From Nitriliruptoraceae bacterium (GTDB lineage: Bacteria > Actinomycetota > Nitriliruptoria > Nitriliruptorales > Nitriliruptoraceae), in the NCBI GenBank assembly GCA_020832455.1, contig JAFIEQ010000008.1, positions 1 through 54,064 on the forward strand: a stretch of 54,064 bases of DNA, given 5' to 3'. Each line of letters starts with the position of its first letter. Position 1 is the first letter of the stretch. Position numbers and translations under genes: made by a program. The notes under the pieces were generated by a model, which saw nothing but the letters and a program-made list of their open reading frames with translations, had not been told where the DNA came from and did no database searches. Below, piece after piece: positions 40,598 through 49,980 of this stretch.

Positions 40598-42133
40598 TCA
40601 GGCCTGGGAGAAGTCGAACCGGATCTGGGCCAGCTGCTCCTGCTCACCGGGCACCGGGATGGGGTAGTCGCCGGAGAAGCAGGCGTGGCACAGCGCGTCG
40701 GTGGCGGTCGGGACGCACGACATCAGCGCGTCGAGCGAGATGTAGTGCAGCGAGTCCGCGCCGACGAAGGCCCGGATCTCCTCGACGGACATGTCCGCGC
40801 CGATGAGCTCCGCCCGGCTGGCCATGTCGATGCCGTAGTAGCAGGGATGGGCGATCGGCGGCGAGGTGATCCGCAGGTGCACCTCGGCAGCGCCCGCCTC
40901 GCGCAGCATGGCGACCAGCTGCCGGGAGGTGTTGCCCCGCACGATCGAGTCGTCCACCACGACCAGCCGCCGACCCTCGACGATCTCCCGGACCGGGGAG
41001 AGCTTCAGCTTGATGCCGAGCTGGCGCAGCGACTGGGTCGGTTGGATGAAGGTCCGGCCGACGTAGCGGTTCTTGACCAGCCCGTCGGCGAACGGCAGGG
41101 CCGCCTCCGCGGCGTACCCGGCGGCCGCGTCGCGTCCGGCCTCGGGCACGGGGATCACGATGTCGGCGTCGACCGGCGCCTCACGGGCGAGGACGCGGCC
41201 CATCTCGCGGCGGGCGGACAGCACGCTGCCGCCGTCCTGCCGGTGGTCCGGGCGGGCGAGGTAGACCCACTCGAACAGGCAGAAGTTCGGGGTGGGCGGG
41301 GCGAAGCGGTGGCTGCGCAGGCCACCGTCGTCGACCACGACGAGTTCGCCCGGCATCACGTCGCGCAGGTAGACGGCACCGACGATGTCGAGCGCCGCCG
41401 TCTCCGAGGCGACCACCCACCCACCGGCCGGCAGCCGCCCGATCTGCAGCGGCCTGATCCCGGCCGGGTCGCGGAACGCGTAGAGCCGGGTGGGGTCCAT
41501 CACCACCACGGAGAACCCGCCCGACAGCTCCGGCGCGACGCGCAGGATGGCCTCGGCGAGATCGCCCTGCATCGCGTCGAGGGACGCCTCACCCTCGCCC
41601 GCATGGCCCGGATCGACCGCGCCGCGGGCGATCAGCTGCGCCATGAGCTCCGAGTCGTTGGCGGTCGAGAAGCCCGACCGGGCCGCCAACGCGGTCGTGT
41701 TGACCAGGTTGCCGTTGTGCCCCAGCGCGAGCCCCCGCCCGTCGGCGGTCTCCCGGTACTGCGGTTGGGCGTTCACCCACGACGAGGCTCCGGTGGTCGA
41801 GTACCGACAGTGCCCCACCGCGAGGTGCCCCTCGAGCCCGGCCAGGCTGGTGGCGGAGAACACCTGGTTGACCAGCCCCATGTCCTTGTGGACCACGATC
41901 CGGCGACCATCGGAGGCCGCGATGCCCGCGGACTCCTGCCCACGGTGCTGCAGGGCGTACAACGCGAAGTAGGTGAGCGTCGCGACGTCCTCACCGGGGG
42001 CGTAGATGCCGAACACCCCGCACTCGTCCCGGGGTCCCTCGGCGTAGCCGGCGAGGTCGACGTCCGACGGCAACGGCTCGCGCGGCGAGGCGGTCACGGC
42101 AGGCACGTCGACGGGCTGCGGATCAGCGGACAC
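40598..42133 (-). CDS. purF: Amidophosphoribosyltransferase
   Basis: A 511-aa enzyme that makes 5-phosphoribosylamine from PRPP and glutamine, the first step of purine synthesis. The glutaminase nucleophile is Cys38 in GPRDECGVFGIY; the residues before it are a propeptide removed on maturation, as in B. subtilis PurF. Glutaminase motifs HRGQESAGIA and VGHCRYSTTG follow. The PRPP loop is LVVVDDSIVRGNTSRQLV. Cysteines in PNFCLFEWVY and LMSCVPTATDALCHACFSGD are arranged like the 4Fe-4S ligands of the Bacillus type. GTG 42133 has GAGG upstream. Confidence 0.97.
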   Translation of the reverse strand: MSADPQPVDVPAVTASPREPLPSDVDLAGYAEGPRDECGVFGIYAPGEDVATLTYFALYALQHRGQESAGIAASDGRRIVVHKDMGLVNQVFSATSLAGLEGHLAVGHCRYSTTGASSWVNAQPQYRETADGRGLALGHNGNLVNTTALAARSGFSTANDSELMAQLIARGAVDPGHAGEGEASLDAMQGDLAEAILRVAPELSGGFSVVVMDPTRLYAFRDPAGIRPLQIGRLPAGGWVVASETAALDIVGAVYLRDVMPGELVVVDDGGLRSHRFAPPTPNFCLFEWVYLARPDHRQDGGSVLSARREMGRVLAREAPVDADIVIPVPEAGRDAAAGYAAEAALPFADGLVKNRYVGRTFIQPTQSLRQLGIKLKLSPVREIVEGRRLVVVDDSIVRGNTSRQLVAMLREAGAAEVHLRITSPPIAHPCYYGIDMASRAELIGADMSVEEIRAFVGADSLHYISLDALMSCVPTATDALCHACFSGDYPIPVPGEQEQLAQIRFDFSQA

Positions 42134-42273
42134 GGTGACCTCGATCGGCGCGCCAGGGGCGGGGGCAGCGTAGCGCTCCACTCCCCGCGCCCGGCCCGAT
42201 CGACCCGCCGGAACCACCCGCGCCGTGCTCGCTAGGTTCGTCCGCACACACCCGACCTGGAGGTTCGTCCGGC

Positions 42274-42789
42274 GTGGATCCCTTCGAACAGCTGATCGCG
42301 GAGAACGACCGCTACGTACGGGAGGGCCGGCACCGCGAACTGGGTGTGCGCCCATCACGCCAGATCGCCGTCGTGACGTGCATGGACGCACGCATCGACA
42401 GCTTCGCGGCCTACGGGCTGCAGCTCGGTGAGTGCCACGTGATCCGCAACGCCGGTGGGCGTGTCACCGACGACGTGCTGCGTTCGTTGACGCTGTCGAC
42501 CCACGCGCTCGGCGTGCGGGCGATCCTGGTCGCCACCCACACGAACTGCGGCGTCCGGGACCCGGACGGCTCGATGACGCAGCGCCTCGAGCAGCTGCTG
42601 GGCCACCCGGCGCTCCCCCGCGACTGGGGCACGTTCGCCGATCCGGCCGATGCGGTCCGGGCCGACTGCGAGGTGCTGCGCAGCTGGCCGGACCGACCGG
42701 AGGGCCTCGTCGTCGGCGGCTACGTCTTCGACGTCACCGACGGGCGCCTCGACCAGGTCGTCGCCCCGTTCGAGGCCCCGGCCCCCTGA
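42274..42789 (+). CDS. Beta-class carbonic anhydrase
   Basis: A 171-aa zinc enzyme interconverting CO2 and bicarbonate. Zinc ligands are Cys36 (AVVTCMDARID), His89 and Cys92 (VATHTNCGV), with the Asp38-Arg40 dyad intact. It is the short form as in mycobacterial Rv1284. GTG 42274 has GGAGG upstream at a longish distance, and a TAGGTT box at 42233-42238 could be the -10. It is divergent from purF; bicarbonate is needed for purine synthesis at the PurK/PurE step, a possible functional link. Confidence 0.93.
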   Translation: MDPFEQLIAENDRYVREGRHRELGVRPSRQIAVVTCMDARIDSFAAYGLQLGECHVIRNAGGRVTDDVLRSLTLSTHALGVRAILVATHTNCGVRDPDGSMTQRLEQLLGHPALPRDWGTFADPADAVRADCEVLRSWPDRPEGLVVGGYVFDVTDGRLDQVVAPFEAPAP

Positions 42790-42808
42790 GCGCCCACGCC
42801 CCCTACGC

Positions 42809-42840
42809 ACCTCCGGCCCCTGGCGCCCACGCCCGGAGGT
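42809..42840. terminator. Hairpin between carbonic anhydrase and purL (convergent)
   Basis: A perfect 8-bp stem, ACCTCCGG (42809-42816) with CCGGAGGT (42833-42840), loop 16 bases, in the 81-bp gap between convergent genes. A 12-bp direct repeat GCGCCCACGCCC (42790 and 42823) overlaps it. Confidence 0.5.
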
Positions 42841-42870
42841 CCCACCGCGTCCCAGGCACCAGGATCGCGT

Positions 42871-45234
42871 TCAGCGGGCGAGTGCGTCCTCCAACCCGCC
42901 GTCGAGCGCCGACTCGACGTCCGCCAGGGCCAGGTCCACGACGTCGCGGACGATCAGGCGGTCGCCGCCGACGGTGCCGACGTCCGTGAGCGGCACCTCG
43001 GCGTCGGCGCACAGCTGAGCGAGCTGGCGGACGTGCTCGGTCGCCACGGAGACCACCACCCGACCGGGCGCCTCGCCGAACAGCGCCTGTGCAGCGCCGA
43101 GCTCGAGGTCCAGGCTCACCTCGACGCCGACCATCCCCAGCGCGCACGACTCCGCGAGCGTGACCAGCATCCCACCGGCGGAGACGTCGTGGGCGGAGGC
43201 GAGCAGACCCTCCTTCGCGGCGAGGTGCAGCACCTCGGCGATGGCGGCCTCCAGCTCCAGGTCGACCGGTGCCAGCACCCCACCGAGCGGCGCATCGAGG
43301 TAGCGGCCGAGCTCCGCGCCGGCGAGCCCGGGACGCGGTACCGCATCGCCCAGCACGAACACCAGGTCACCGGTGTCCTCGAACCCGGCGTCGATCGCGT
43401 CGCCGACGTCCTCGAGCACCCCGAGCACGCCGACGACCGGGCTCGGGTGGATCGCCGCCCCCTTGGTCTCGTTGTACAGCGACACGTTCCCGCCGGTCAC
43501 GGGGATGTCCAGCGCCCGGGTCGCCTCCCCGAGCGCCGCGATCGAGGTGGCCAGCTGCCACATGATCTCCGGGCGTTCCGGGTTGCCGAAGTTGAGGCAG
43601 TTGGTGGTCGCCAGCGGCCGCGCCCCGACGCAGGCCACGTTGCGGAACGCCTCGGCGACGATCCGGCGCGTGCCCTCGGCCGGGTCGAGCGCGCACCAAC
43701 GCCCGTTGCCGTCGGTCGCACACGCGACCCCACGCCGCGAGTCAGGCAGCCGGACCACGCCGGCATCGGCCATCCCGGGCGCGAGCACGGTCCCGGCGAG
43801 CACGTGCTGGTCGTACTGCTCGAACACCCACCGCTTGGAGGCGACGTTGGGCGAGGCGAGGAACCCGAGCGCGAACGCCGCCACATCGTCGAGGTCGCCC
43901 CGGTCCGCACGCCCCGCCGCGCCGGCGGCCACCGTGGCGAGATCCACCGACTCCGCGTCGACGGCCGCGAGCTCGTCCAACCAGGCGGGCCGCATCCGGG
44001 GTCGGTCGTAGACGGGGCCCTCGTCGGCCAGCGAACGGGCCGGGACGTCGGCGACGACCACCCCGCCCCGCAGCAGGCGCAGCCGGTCGCCGTCCACCAC
44101 CTCGCCGATGGCGTGTGCCGGTACCCCCCACCGCGCGGCGATCGACAGCACCTCGGCCAGGTCGTCGGGTGCGACCAGCGCCAACATCCGCTCCTGGGAC
44201 TCCGAGCACAGGATCTCCCAGGACTCCATCGACGGCTCGCGCAGGTCGACGAGGTCGAGATCGACGTCCATCCCGAGCGACGCGGCGGACGCGAGCTCCG
44301 AGGTGGAGCACGCGATGCCGGCCGCGCCCATGTCCTGGATGCCGGAGACCAGGTCACGCTCGTAGAGCGCCAGGCAGCACTCGATCAGTCGCTTCTCCGC
44401 GAACGGGTCCCCGACCTGGACGTTGGGCCGCTTGGCCTCGAGCCCCTCGTCGAACTCCTGGCTGGCGAGCACGGACGCGCCGCCGATGCCGTCACGGCCG
44501 GTGGCCGAGCCGAGCAGCACGGCGAGGTGGCCGGGCGCCTCGGCCTGGGCGAGCTGGAGCCGGTCGCGCTGCAGCACGCCGATGGCCAGCACGTTGACCA
44601 GCGGGTTGCCCGCGTAGGTGTCGTCGAAGACCACCTCGCCGCCGATGTTGGGCACGCCGACGCAGTTGCCGTAGCCGCCGACCCCACGGACCACCCCGTC
44701 GATGAGTCGGCGCTGCAGCGCATCGGGCGCGTGGACCCGGCCGGTGCCGTCGGTCCAGCCTCCGGGGTCCCCGAAGCGCAGCGGATCCATCACCGCGATG
44801 GGACGGGCACCCATGGTGAAGATGTCGCGCAGGATGCCGCCGACGCCGGTCATCGCGCCCTGGACGGGCTCGACGAAGCTCGGGTGGTTGTGCGACTCGA
44901 TCTTGAACGCGACCGCCAGACCGTCCCCGACGTCGACGACCCCGGCGTTCTCCCCCGGTCCGGCGATCACCCACGACGCGTCGGCCGCCAACCCGCGCAG
45001 GTGCATCTTCGAGGACTTGTAGGAGCAGTGCTCGGACCACATCACGGAGTACATGCCCAACTCCGCGACCGTGGGTGTGCGCCCGAGGGTGTCCACGATC
45101 CGGTCGTACTCGTCGCCTCGCAGCCCCAACTCGTGGCCGAGTTCGCGGGCACGATCGGGGGTCAGCTCCTCCTCGACGGGCAACGTGGCCGCGTCGAGCG
45201 CGGGGAGCCGGGCGGGCAGCAACGGTGCGGTCAC
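42871..45234 (-). CDS. purL: Phosphoribosylformylglycinamidine synthase, large subunit
   Basis: A 787-aa PurL of the short (type II) class, working in a complex with PurQ and PurS, both encoded nearby. It converts FGAR to FGAM with ATP and glutamine-derived ammonia. Diagnostic stretches are GMYSVMWSEHCSYKSSKMHL, SHNHPSFVEPVQGAMTGVGG, the second-half substrate loop TTNCLNFGNPERPEIMWQL and TGGNVSLYNET, and ASAHDVSAGGMLVTLAES. GTG 45234 with GAGG upstream is chosen; the open sequence before it is not conserved-looking. Confidence 0.96.
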   Translation of the reverse strand: MTAPLLPARLPALDAATLPVEEELTPDRARELGHELGLRGDEYDRIVDTLGRTPTVAELGMYSVMWSEHCSYKSSKMHLRGLAADASWVIAGPGENAGVVDVGDGLAVAFKIESHNHPSFVEPVQGAMTGVGGILRDIFTMGARPIAVMDPLRFGDPGGWTDGTGRVHAPDALQRRLIDGVVRGVGGYGNCVGVPNIGGEVVFDDTYAGNPLVNVLAIGVLQRDRLQLAQAEAPGHLAVLLGSATGRDGIGGASVLASQEFDEGLEAKRPNVQVGDPFAEKRLIECCLALYERDLVSGIQDMGAAGIACSTSELASAASLGMDVDLDLVDLREPSMESWEILCSESQERMLALVAPDDLAEVLSIAARWGVPAHAIGEVVDGDRLRLLRGGVVVADVPARSLADEGPVYDRPRMRPAWLDELAAVDAESVDLATVAAGAAGRADRGDLDDVAAFALGFLASPNVASKRWVFEQYDQHVLAGTVLAPGMADAGVVRLPDSRRGVACATDGNGRWCALDPAEGTRRIVAEAFRNVACVGARPLATTNCLNFGNPERPEIMWQLATSIAALGEATRALDIPVTGGNVSLYNETKGAAIHPSPVVGVLGVLEDVGDAIDAGFEDTGDLVFVLGDAVPRPGLAGAELGRYLDAPLGGVLAPVDLELEAAIAEVLHLAAKEGLLASAHDVSAGGMLVTLAESCALGMVGVEVSLDLELGAAQALFGEAPGRVVVSVATEHVRQLAQLCADAEVPLTDVGTVGGDRLIVRDVVDLALADVESALDGGLEDALAR

Positions 45235-45394
45235 GACGGACCTCGACGGCGCGGGTGGGCGAGGGGCGTGGGGCAGCCTACGTCGCTCGCTCTCCCCGAC
45301 CGACCTGCGCATCGCCCGGGGTGGTCCGGGCCCTGCGTCCGATCCGGGCTCGGTACCCTCGCCGAACGCTGACCGTCCCCTCCAGGAGCCCGAC

Positions 45395-45592
45395 GTGGAC
45401 GCCCTGAACACCCTTCGCGCCATCCTCGTCGGCTGCGCGTTCTTCGCGGCGATGCTGCTGGTGTTCCAGGGGCAGTGGGTCCCGGCCGCGGTCCTGTTCG
45501 TCGGGATCGCCGCCCACGCCGCGCTGTTCGTCCACCTGCGTCGTCAGAAGCGCGCCCAGCAGGACGCCGATCCCCTGCACGGGCTGACCTGA
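45395..45592 (+). CDS. Small two-helix membrane protein
   Basis: A 65-aa protein from GTG 45395 with a strong AGGAG site. Helices: LRAILVGCAFFAAMLLVFQG and VPAAVLFVGIAAHAALFVHL, then a basic/polar tail. It is divergent from purL and convergent with purQ, lying on the strand opposite to the purine genes. A TACCCT box near 45352 may be the -10. No family recognised. Confidence 0.6.
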   Translation: MDALNTLRAILVGCAFFAAMLLVFQGQWVPAAVLFVGIAAHAALFVHLRRQKRAQQDADPLHGLT

Positions 45593-45618
45593 GCGACCGG
45601 GCTGACCTGCGCGACCGG
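45583..45618. repeat. 18-bp tandem duplication spanning a stop codon
   Basis: GCTGACCTGAGCGACCGG (45583-45600) is followed at once by a copy with one difference, A to C (45601-45618). The first copy encodes the last residues and TGA stop of the small membrane protein; in the second, the stop is lost and it is non-coding. Confidence 0.85.
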
Positions 45619-45673
45619 TCCGACCGGCGTCACCGGGCTGGTCCGACGCACGAGCCGACCCCGGCGACCGGTG

Positions 45674-46342
45674 TCAGACCCCCGCGACGGCCAGCGCCGC
45701 GAACATGGCGCGGCCATCGGTGCCGCCGATGAGCTGCGGGTCGACGGCATGTTCCGGGTGGGGCATCAACCCGACGACGTTGCCGGCGGCGTTGCTCACC
45801 CCCGCGATGTCGCGCAGCGAACCGTTCGGGTTCTGCCCCGGCAGGTAGCGCACGACGATGCGGCCCTCCGCCTCGAGCGCATCCAGCGTGGCCTCGTCGG
45901 CGACGTAGCGGCCCTCCCCGTGCTTGGCGGGGATCACGATCCGCTGGTCCTGGCGGTACCCGGCGGTCCAGGGCGTCTCCGTGCGCTCGACGGTGAGCCC
46001 CACGTCGCGGCAGACGAACCGCAGCCCCTCGTTGCGCAGCAGCGCGCCCGGCAGCAGCCCGGCCTCGCACAGGACCTGGAAGCCGTTGCAGATCCCCAGC
46101 ACGGGCCCGCCGCGGGCCGCGAACGCGCCCACCGCCCCCATGATGGGTGCCTGGTGCGCGACGGCGCCGCAGCGCAGGTAGTCGCCGTAGCTGAACCCAC
46201 CGGGCAGGACCACGGCATCGACACCGTCGAGGTCCCCGTCGGCGTGCCACAGCGCCACCGGCTCGTGCCCGACGATCCGCACCGCGTGCCGGGCGTCGGC
46301 GTCGTCCAACGACCCCGGGAACGTGACGACGCCGATGCGCAT
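45674..46342 (-). CDS. purQ: Phosphoribosylformylglycinamidine synthase, glutaminase subunit
   Basis: A 222-aa class I glutamine amidotransferase that feeds ammonia to PurL. The nucleophile is Cys85 in [20 protein letters not shown]; the His-x-Glu pair is in [11 protein letters not shown]; the oxyanion region is [19 protein letters not shown] 46342 with GAGG upstream. It follows the MFS gene by about 50 bases, in a minus-strand run that begins with purS. Confidence 0.96.
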   Translation of the reverse strand: MRIGVVTFPGSLDDADARHAVRIVGHEPVALWHADGDLDGVDAVVLPGGFSYGDYLRCGAVAHQAPIMGAVGAFAARGGPVLGICNGFQVLCEAGLLPGALLRNEGLRFVCRDVGLTVERTETPWTAGYRQDQRIVIPAKHGEGRYVADEATLDALEAEGRIVVRYLPGQNPNGSLRDIAGVSNAAGNVVGLMPHPEHAVDPQLIGGTDGRAMFAALAVAGV

Positions 46343-46391
46343 GAGGTCCTCGTTGGGTCCGGGGATCGCCAACCGACGACCCCGCGGGAGC

Positions 46392-47735
46392 CTACCGAGG
46401 TGCCCGTCGCCGGCGGCGGCGACGACCCCGGGGGACCTCCCCGGCGAGCGGTGCCGGGGCGACGACCGTCGGGTCCGGCGCGTCCATCGGCTCGGCGAGG
46501 CCGAGCCGGGCGGCGCGGACCAGCGCGACCGCGGGGGCGACCAGCAGCAGCACGGAGCCGTAGGCCAGCGCCGGGAAGGTGGCGAGCGCGAGCACGACAC
46601 CGGCGAGCGTCCCCCCGACCCCACCCGCGAGGTTCATGACGAGGTCGCTCGCGCCCTGGACGGCGGGCCGGCGCGGGGCGGGGACCGCGTCGGTCAGCAG
46701 GGTGGAGCCGGCCACGAGCGCGAACGACCAGCCCGTACCGAGCAGCACCAGCCCGAGCTGGAACAGCGGGTCACCCATCGCCGCGACCGACCCGGCCAAC
46801 ACGCCCGCGAGCGCGAGCTGTCCGAGCCCGAGCCACAGCACCGGTACCCGGCCGAGCCGGTCGGCCAGCGCGCCGACCGCCGGGCTCAGGGCGTACATCC
46901 CGGCGATGTGCAGGCTGATGGTGATCCCCACCAGCCGCAGACCCGCACCGTGCCCCTCCATGTGGACCGGGGTCATGACCATCACGCCGATCATCGTGGC
47001 GTGCGCGGCGGCGATGGCCAGCAACGCGGCCAGCGCCGCCGGGGAGCGGCGGATCGTCGTCAGCGCGAGCCCGAGACGGCCGTCGTCCCGGCTGGTCTCG
47101 CTCACCGGGGTGTCGGCCCGCACGAGCACCAGCGGATCGGGACGCAACCCGACGAGCTGCACCAGCGCCGCCCCGAGGAACGACACCACGGAGAACAGGT
47201 AGGCGCCCGCGAGCGGCGGCCAGGACAGCAGCGCCGCCACCGCCTCACCTGGGCCGACCAGGTTCGGGCCGAGGACCGCACCGACGGTCGTCGCCCACAC
47301 CACCGTTGACAGGGCTCCGGCCCGGCGATCGGGGGCGGCCAGGTCGGTCGCGGCGTAGCGGGCCTGGAGGTTGGCGGCGCTCGCCCAGCCGATCAGGAAC
47401 GACGCCACCACGTGGAGCAGGAACGCGCCCTGCAACGCCGCGACGATCGCGGTGGCTGCCCCGGCCGCACCGACGAGGTAGCCGGTGACCAGCCCCGGTC
47501 GGCGCCCGGCCCGCACGGACAACCCGGCGATCACGACCGCGGCGGCGGCCGCCCCGATCGTGGAGGCCGTGGCCGGCACCCCGGACAGCGCGGCCGTGCC
47601 GGCGAGGTCGAAGGCGAGCAGGCTGACCACCGCGACACCGGCACCGACACCGACACCGCCGAGTACCTGGCTGGCCACCAGCACCCGCACGGTGCGGCGT
47701 TGGATCCCGGTGCGATCGGCCCCGGTCGTGCTCAA
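46392..47735 (-). CDS. MFS transporter inserted between purS and purQ
   Basis: A 447-aa, 12-helix major facilitator. Loop 2-3 motif is weak ([19 protein letters not shown]); the second-half equivalent [20 protein letters not shown] is clear. The C-terminus ends in a long run of Arg ([11 protein letters not shown]). TTG 47735 overlaps the upstream stop (TTGA), which supports this unusual start; the next in-frame alternatives would cut into helix 1. Substrate unknown; a purine or drug carrier is possible from context only. Confidence 0.85.
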   Translation of the reverse strand: MSTTGADRTGIQRRTVRVLVASQVLGGVGVGAGVAVVSLLAFDLAGTAALSGVPATASTIGAAAAAVVIAGLSVRAGRRPGLVTGYLVGAAGAATAIVAALQGAFLLHVVASFLIGWASAANLQARYAATDLAAPDRRAGALSTVVWATTVGAVLGPNLVGPGEAVAALLSWPPLAGAYLFSVVSFLGAALVQLVGLRPDPLVLVRADTPVSETSRDDGRLGLALTTIRRSPAALAALLAIAAAHATMIGVMVMTPVHMEGHGAGLRLVGITISLHIAGMYALSPAVGALADRLGRVPVLWLGLGQLALAGVLAGSVAAMGDPLFQLGLVLLGTGWSFALVAGSTLLTDAVPAPRRPAVQGASDLVMNLAGGVGGTLAGVVLALATFPALAYGSVLLLVAPAVALVRAARLGLAEPMDAPDPTVVAPAPLAGEVPRGRRRRRRRAPR

Positions 47736-48487
47736 CGGTCGTCCCGGAACCCGACCGCCACCAGGTCGGCGATGGGGTCCTCGGCCGCGAGCAGTTCGTC
47801 GACATCGAGGCAGCCGCGCGGCGGCTCGTCGTCCAGGGCCAGGTCCCGACAGGCGCGCTGCTGGCTGTGCGCCGCGTCGAGTTCGGTGCTCGCCGCGACC
47901 GCCGCACCCGGCCAACCCTCGTCGGTCAGCAGCTCGAGCTGGTGGATCACCGCCGGGGTGCCCCGACGGGCGTCCTCGAACTGGAACTTCGCGTTGAGCT
48001 CGAGCACCAGCCGGCCATCCTCCACCCGGGTCGACGACTCGACCCCGGACAGCTCGAAGGTGGCGATACGGATCTGTCCGTCGCCCGCGATGAGCTCCAC
48101 GAGCCCGGCCCGGGCCCGCGGGTAGTCACCGGTCGCGATCAGGTCGCACGCACCCTGCACGGCGACCCGAGCGGCTGCCTGGCTCCCGGAGTCCCCGACG
48201 AGGCGCAGCGCCTGGGCGCAGTCCGGGCCGGGCGAGGCATCGCGCGTCTCGGAGAGCTGCGCGGCACCGCGTTCGATGGTCACCTGCTCGCCACCGGCCG
48301 GACGGCGCTCCGCCGCGCTGAGCTCCTCACGGTCGATCGACAGCCAGGCCCACACGCTCACGGCCAGGGCGAGCACGGCCAGGGCGAGCAGCGCGATGAC
48401 GAACCACCGCTGCAGCACCGGCTCGCCGGTCGGCAGCGTCGGCAGCCCGTCGTCCGCCATGGGCGGCAGGTCGGGCCGATCAGCCAT
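47732..48487 (-). CDS. Membrane-anchored unknown protein between purS and MFS gene
   Basis: A 251-aa protein: Pro-rich cytosolic start, one membrane helix (FVIALLALAVLALAVSVWAW, residues 30-50), then a soluble extracytoplasmic domain with Cys residues in GPDCAQALRL, VQGACDLIAT, QRACRDLALD and RGCLDVDELL, which could pair as two disulphides. ATG 48487 overlaps purS by eight bases. No family recognised. The strand-rich part IRIATFELSGVESSTRVEDG may be a small beta domain. Confidence 0.65.
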   Translation of the reverse strand: MADRPDLPPMADDGLPTLPTGEPVLQRWFVIALLALAVLALAVSVWAWLSIDREELSAAERRPAGGEQVTIERGAAQLSETRDASPGPDCAQALRLVGDSGSQAAARVAVQGACDLIATGDYPRARAGLVELIAGDGQIRIATFELSGVESSTRVEDGRLVLELNAKFQFEDARRGTPAVIHQLELLTDEGWPGAAVAASTELDAAHSQQRACRDLALDDEPPRGCLDVDELLAAEDPIADLVAVGFRDDR

Positions 48488-48743
48488 CGGCGCGCTCGTC
48501 CTCCTCGATCACCCGCCACCGGTAGGACTCGATCACCGGGTTGGTGAGGAAGCCGGTGCACATGGCGTCGACGCGCGCCGCGAGGTCCTCGCCCTCCGCG
48601 TCCACGACGAGCTCGAGGTGCTTGCCGACCCGGACCTCCCGGACCCCCTCGTGACCGAGCCCCGGCAACGCGTCCTCGACCGCTCGACCCTGGGGGTCGA
48701 GGATCTCGCGCTTGAGCAGCACGTCGACGGCGATGCGGGGCAT
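48480..48743 (-). CDS. purS: Phosphoribosylformylglycinamidine synthase subunit PurS
   Basis: An 87-aa small subunit that bridges PurQ and PurL and helps transfer ammonia. It matches the family along its length: VDVLLKREILDPQGRAVEDA, then VREVRVGKHLELVVDAEG and FLTNPVIESYRWRVIEE. ATG 48743 is the conserved start; upstream in-frame sequence is Arg/Gly-rich noise. It heads a minus-strand run purS-unknown-MFS-purQ. Confidence 0.95.
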   Translation of the reverse strand: MPRIAVDVLLKREILDPQGRAVEDALPGLGHEGVREVRVGKHLELVVDAEGEDLAARVDAMCTGFLTNPVIESYRWRVIEEDERADG

Positions 48744-48870
48744 ACGGGCTCCTGGCGCGGACCCGGCGACGAGGGCCCGACGGGGCCAGATGGTAGCCAG
48801 CGGCCGCCCCGGGCCTCGGCCGCGGCCGCGACCCGGTCTGGCGCGGTGCACCGCCGGGCCGGGTCGGCGC

Positions 48871-49275
48871 TCAGGCCTGCTCGTCGGGTGCGAACTCCTC
48901 GAACCGGGCCGGGTTGAAGGTCATGTCCAGGCCGACCCAGATGGACTTCGACCAGCCGTACAGCACGAACGGCACGATGCCGTTGAGCAGGATCCCCCCG
49001 ATCATCAGCGTGTTCCAGGGCACGTCCGGCCACGTCAGCAGCATGCCGCCGACGAACCAGCTGCCGAACAGCACGAGCACGATCGCGAAGATGACGATCA
49101 TGGCGCCCAGCCAGTAGCCCTCCTCGCGGACGAAGGAGTAGCGGCAGGTCGGACACGCGTCCCGCAGTTCCGCGATGGACGCGAAGATGCCGCGGCCCCC
49201 GCAGTGGGGGCAGGCACCCTTGATCCCGCGTACCAACGGGGAGATCCGGGTCGGTGGTGGTGCGGGGGTTCCCAT
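48871..49275 (-). CDS. DUF983 family zinc-ribbon membrane protein
   Basis: A 134-aa protein with a zinc ribbon at the N-terminus (KGACPHCGGRGIF and RDACPTCRYSFV, two CxxC knuckles) followed by GYWLGAMIVIFAIVLVLFGS and a second helix region (NTLMIGGILLNGIVPFVLYG). This matches DUF983, a family of unknown role often found near respiratory or haem genes. ATG 49275. Confidence 0.85.
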   Translation of the reverse strand: MGTPAPPPTRISPLVRGIKGACPHCGGRGIFASIAELRDACPTCRYSFVREEGYWLGAMIVIFAIVLVLFGSWFVGGMLLTWPDVPWNTLMIGGILLNGIVPFVLYGWSKSIWVGLDMTFNPARFEEFAPDEQA

Positions 49276-49461
49276 GGCGCAACCTGACGGACGGGAGGGG
49301 ATGCGCGGCGACGTCGCCCACGCACCCGACGTCGCCCACGGTAACCCCCATGCGCGGGGTGGTCCCCGGGCACAACGGCCCCTCCCACCTCGGACCGACG
49401 GCCCCTACGGTGCGAAGCACCGGCCGCGCACACCGGCGTCGGACACCCCCGCGGGAGCCCC

Positions 49462-49920
49462 ATGACGGATCGACGCACGGATCACCCCACGACGATCGCC
49501 ATCCTGGGCGGTACGGGCGCGCTCGGCCGCGGCCTGGCGGTGCGCTTCGCCCGCGCCGGGATCCGTGTCCGGCTCGGGTCACGTGACGCCGACCGGGCGC
49601 AGACGCGGGCGGCGGCCATCACCGAGCGTCCCGGCGTCCCGTCGGGGTCGGTCACCGGGCACGTCACCGACGAGGCGGTCGGCGACGCCGAGGTGGTCGT
49701 GCTGTGCACCCCCTACGACGCGCAGGCGGCGACGCTGGACGCGGTGCGCGACCAGCTCGCCGGTCGGGTGCTGGTGTCGTGCGTGAACCCGCTGCGCTTC
49801 GATGCCGACGGGCCGCACCCGGTCGCGGTACCCGAGGGATCCGCGGCGCAGGCCGCGGCCGCGCGCGTCCCCGACGCCCGGGTCGTGGCCCCGTTGCCCC
49901 ACCGGCCCGCGGCGGCCCTC
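49462..49920 (+). pseudogene. N-terminal part of an F420-dependent NADP reductase-like gene, fused to foreign sequence
   Basis: The first ~150 residues fit the NADPH:F420 oxidoreductase family: Rossmann start IAILGGTGALGRGLAVRFAR, then VRLGSRDADRAQTRAAA, VVVLCTPYDAQAATLDAV and VLVSCVNPLRFDADGPHPVA with EGSAAQAAAARVPDARVVA. This enzyme moves hydride between NADP and cofactor F420, fitting an actinobacterium. The family normally continues with about 80 more residues and a typical RxxRYLE-type ending; none is present. After about residue 150 the frame becomes the C-terminus of a glutamate-cysteine ligase. The exact breakpoint is uncertain (49,890-49,980). Confidence 0.75.
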
Positions 49921-49980
49921 GATGCGGCCCACGGCGGCGACGACCACGCCCGAGCGGTTGCGGCCCAGCTGGGCAGAATC
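49890..49980. other. Junction between two genomes (probable chimeric join)
   Basis: Within this stretch the reading frame passes from an actinobacterial F420 reductase to a proteobacterial gshA without a stop. To the left nearly every third codon base is G or C; to the right, codons such as TTT, ATT, AAT and CGT become common and all following genes look gammaproteobacterial. The join may lie in the GC-rich segment around 49,900-49,930, which both genes could share by chance. Confidence 0.8.
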
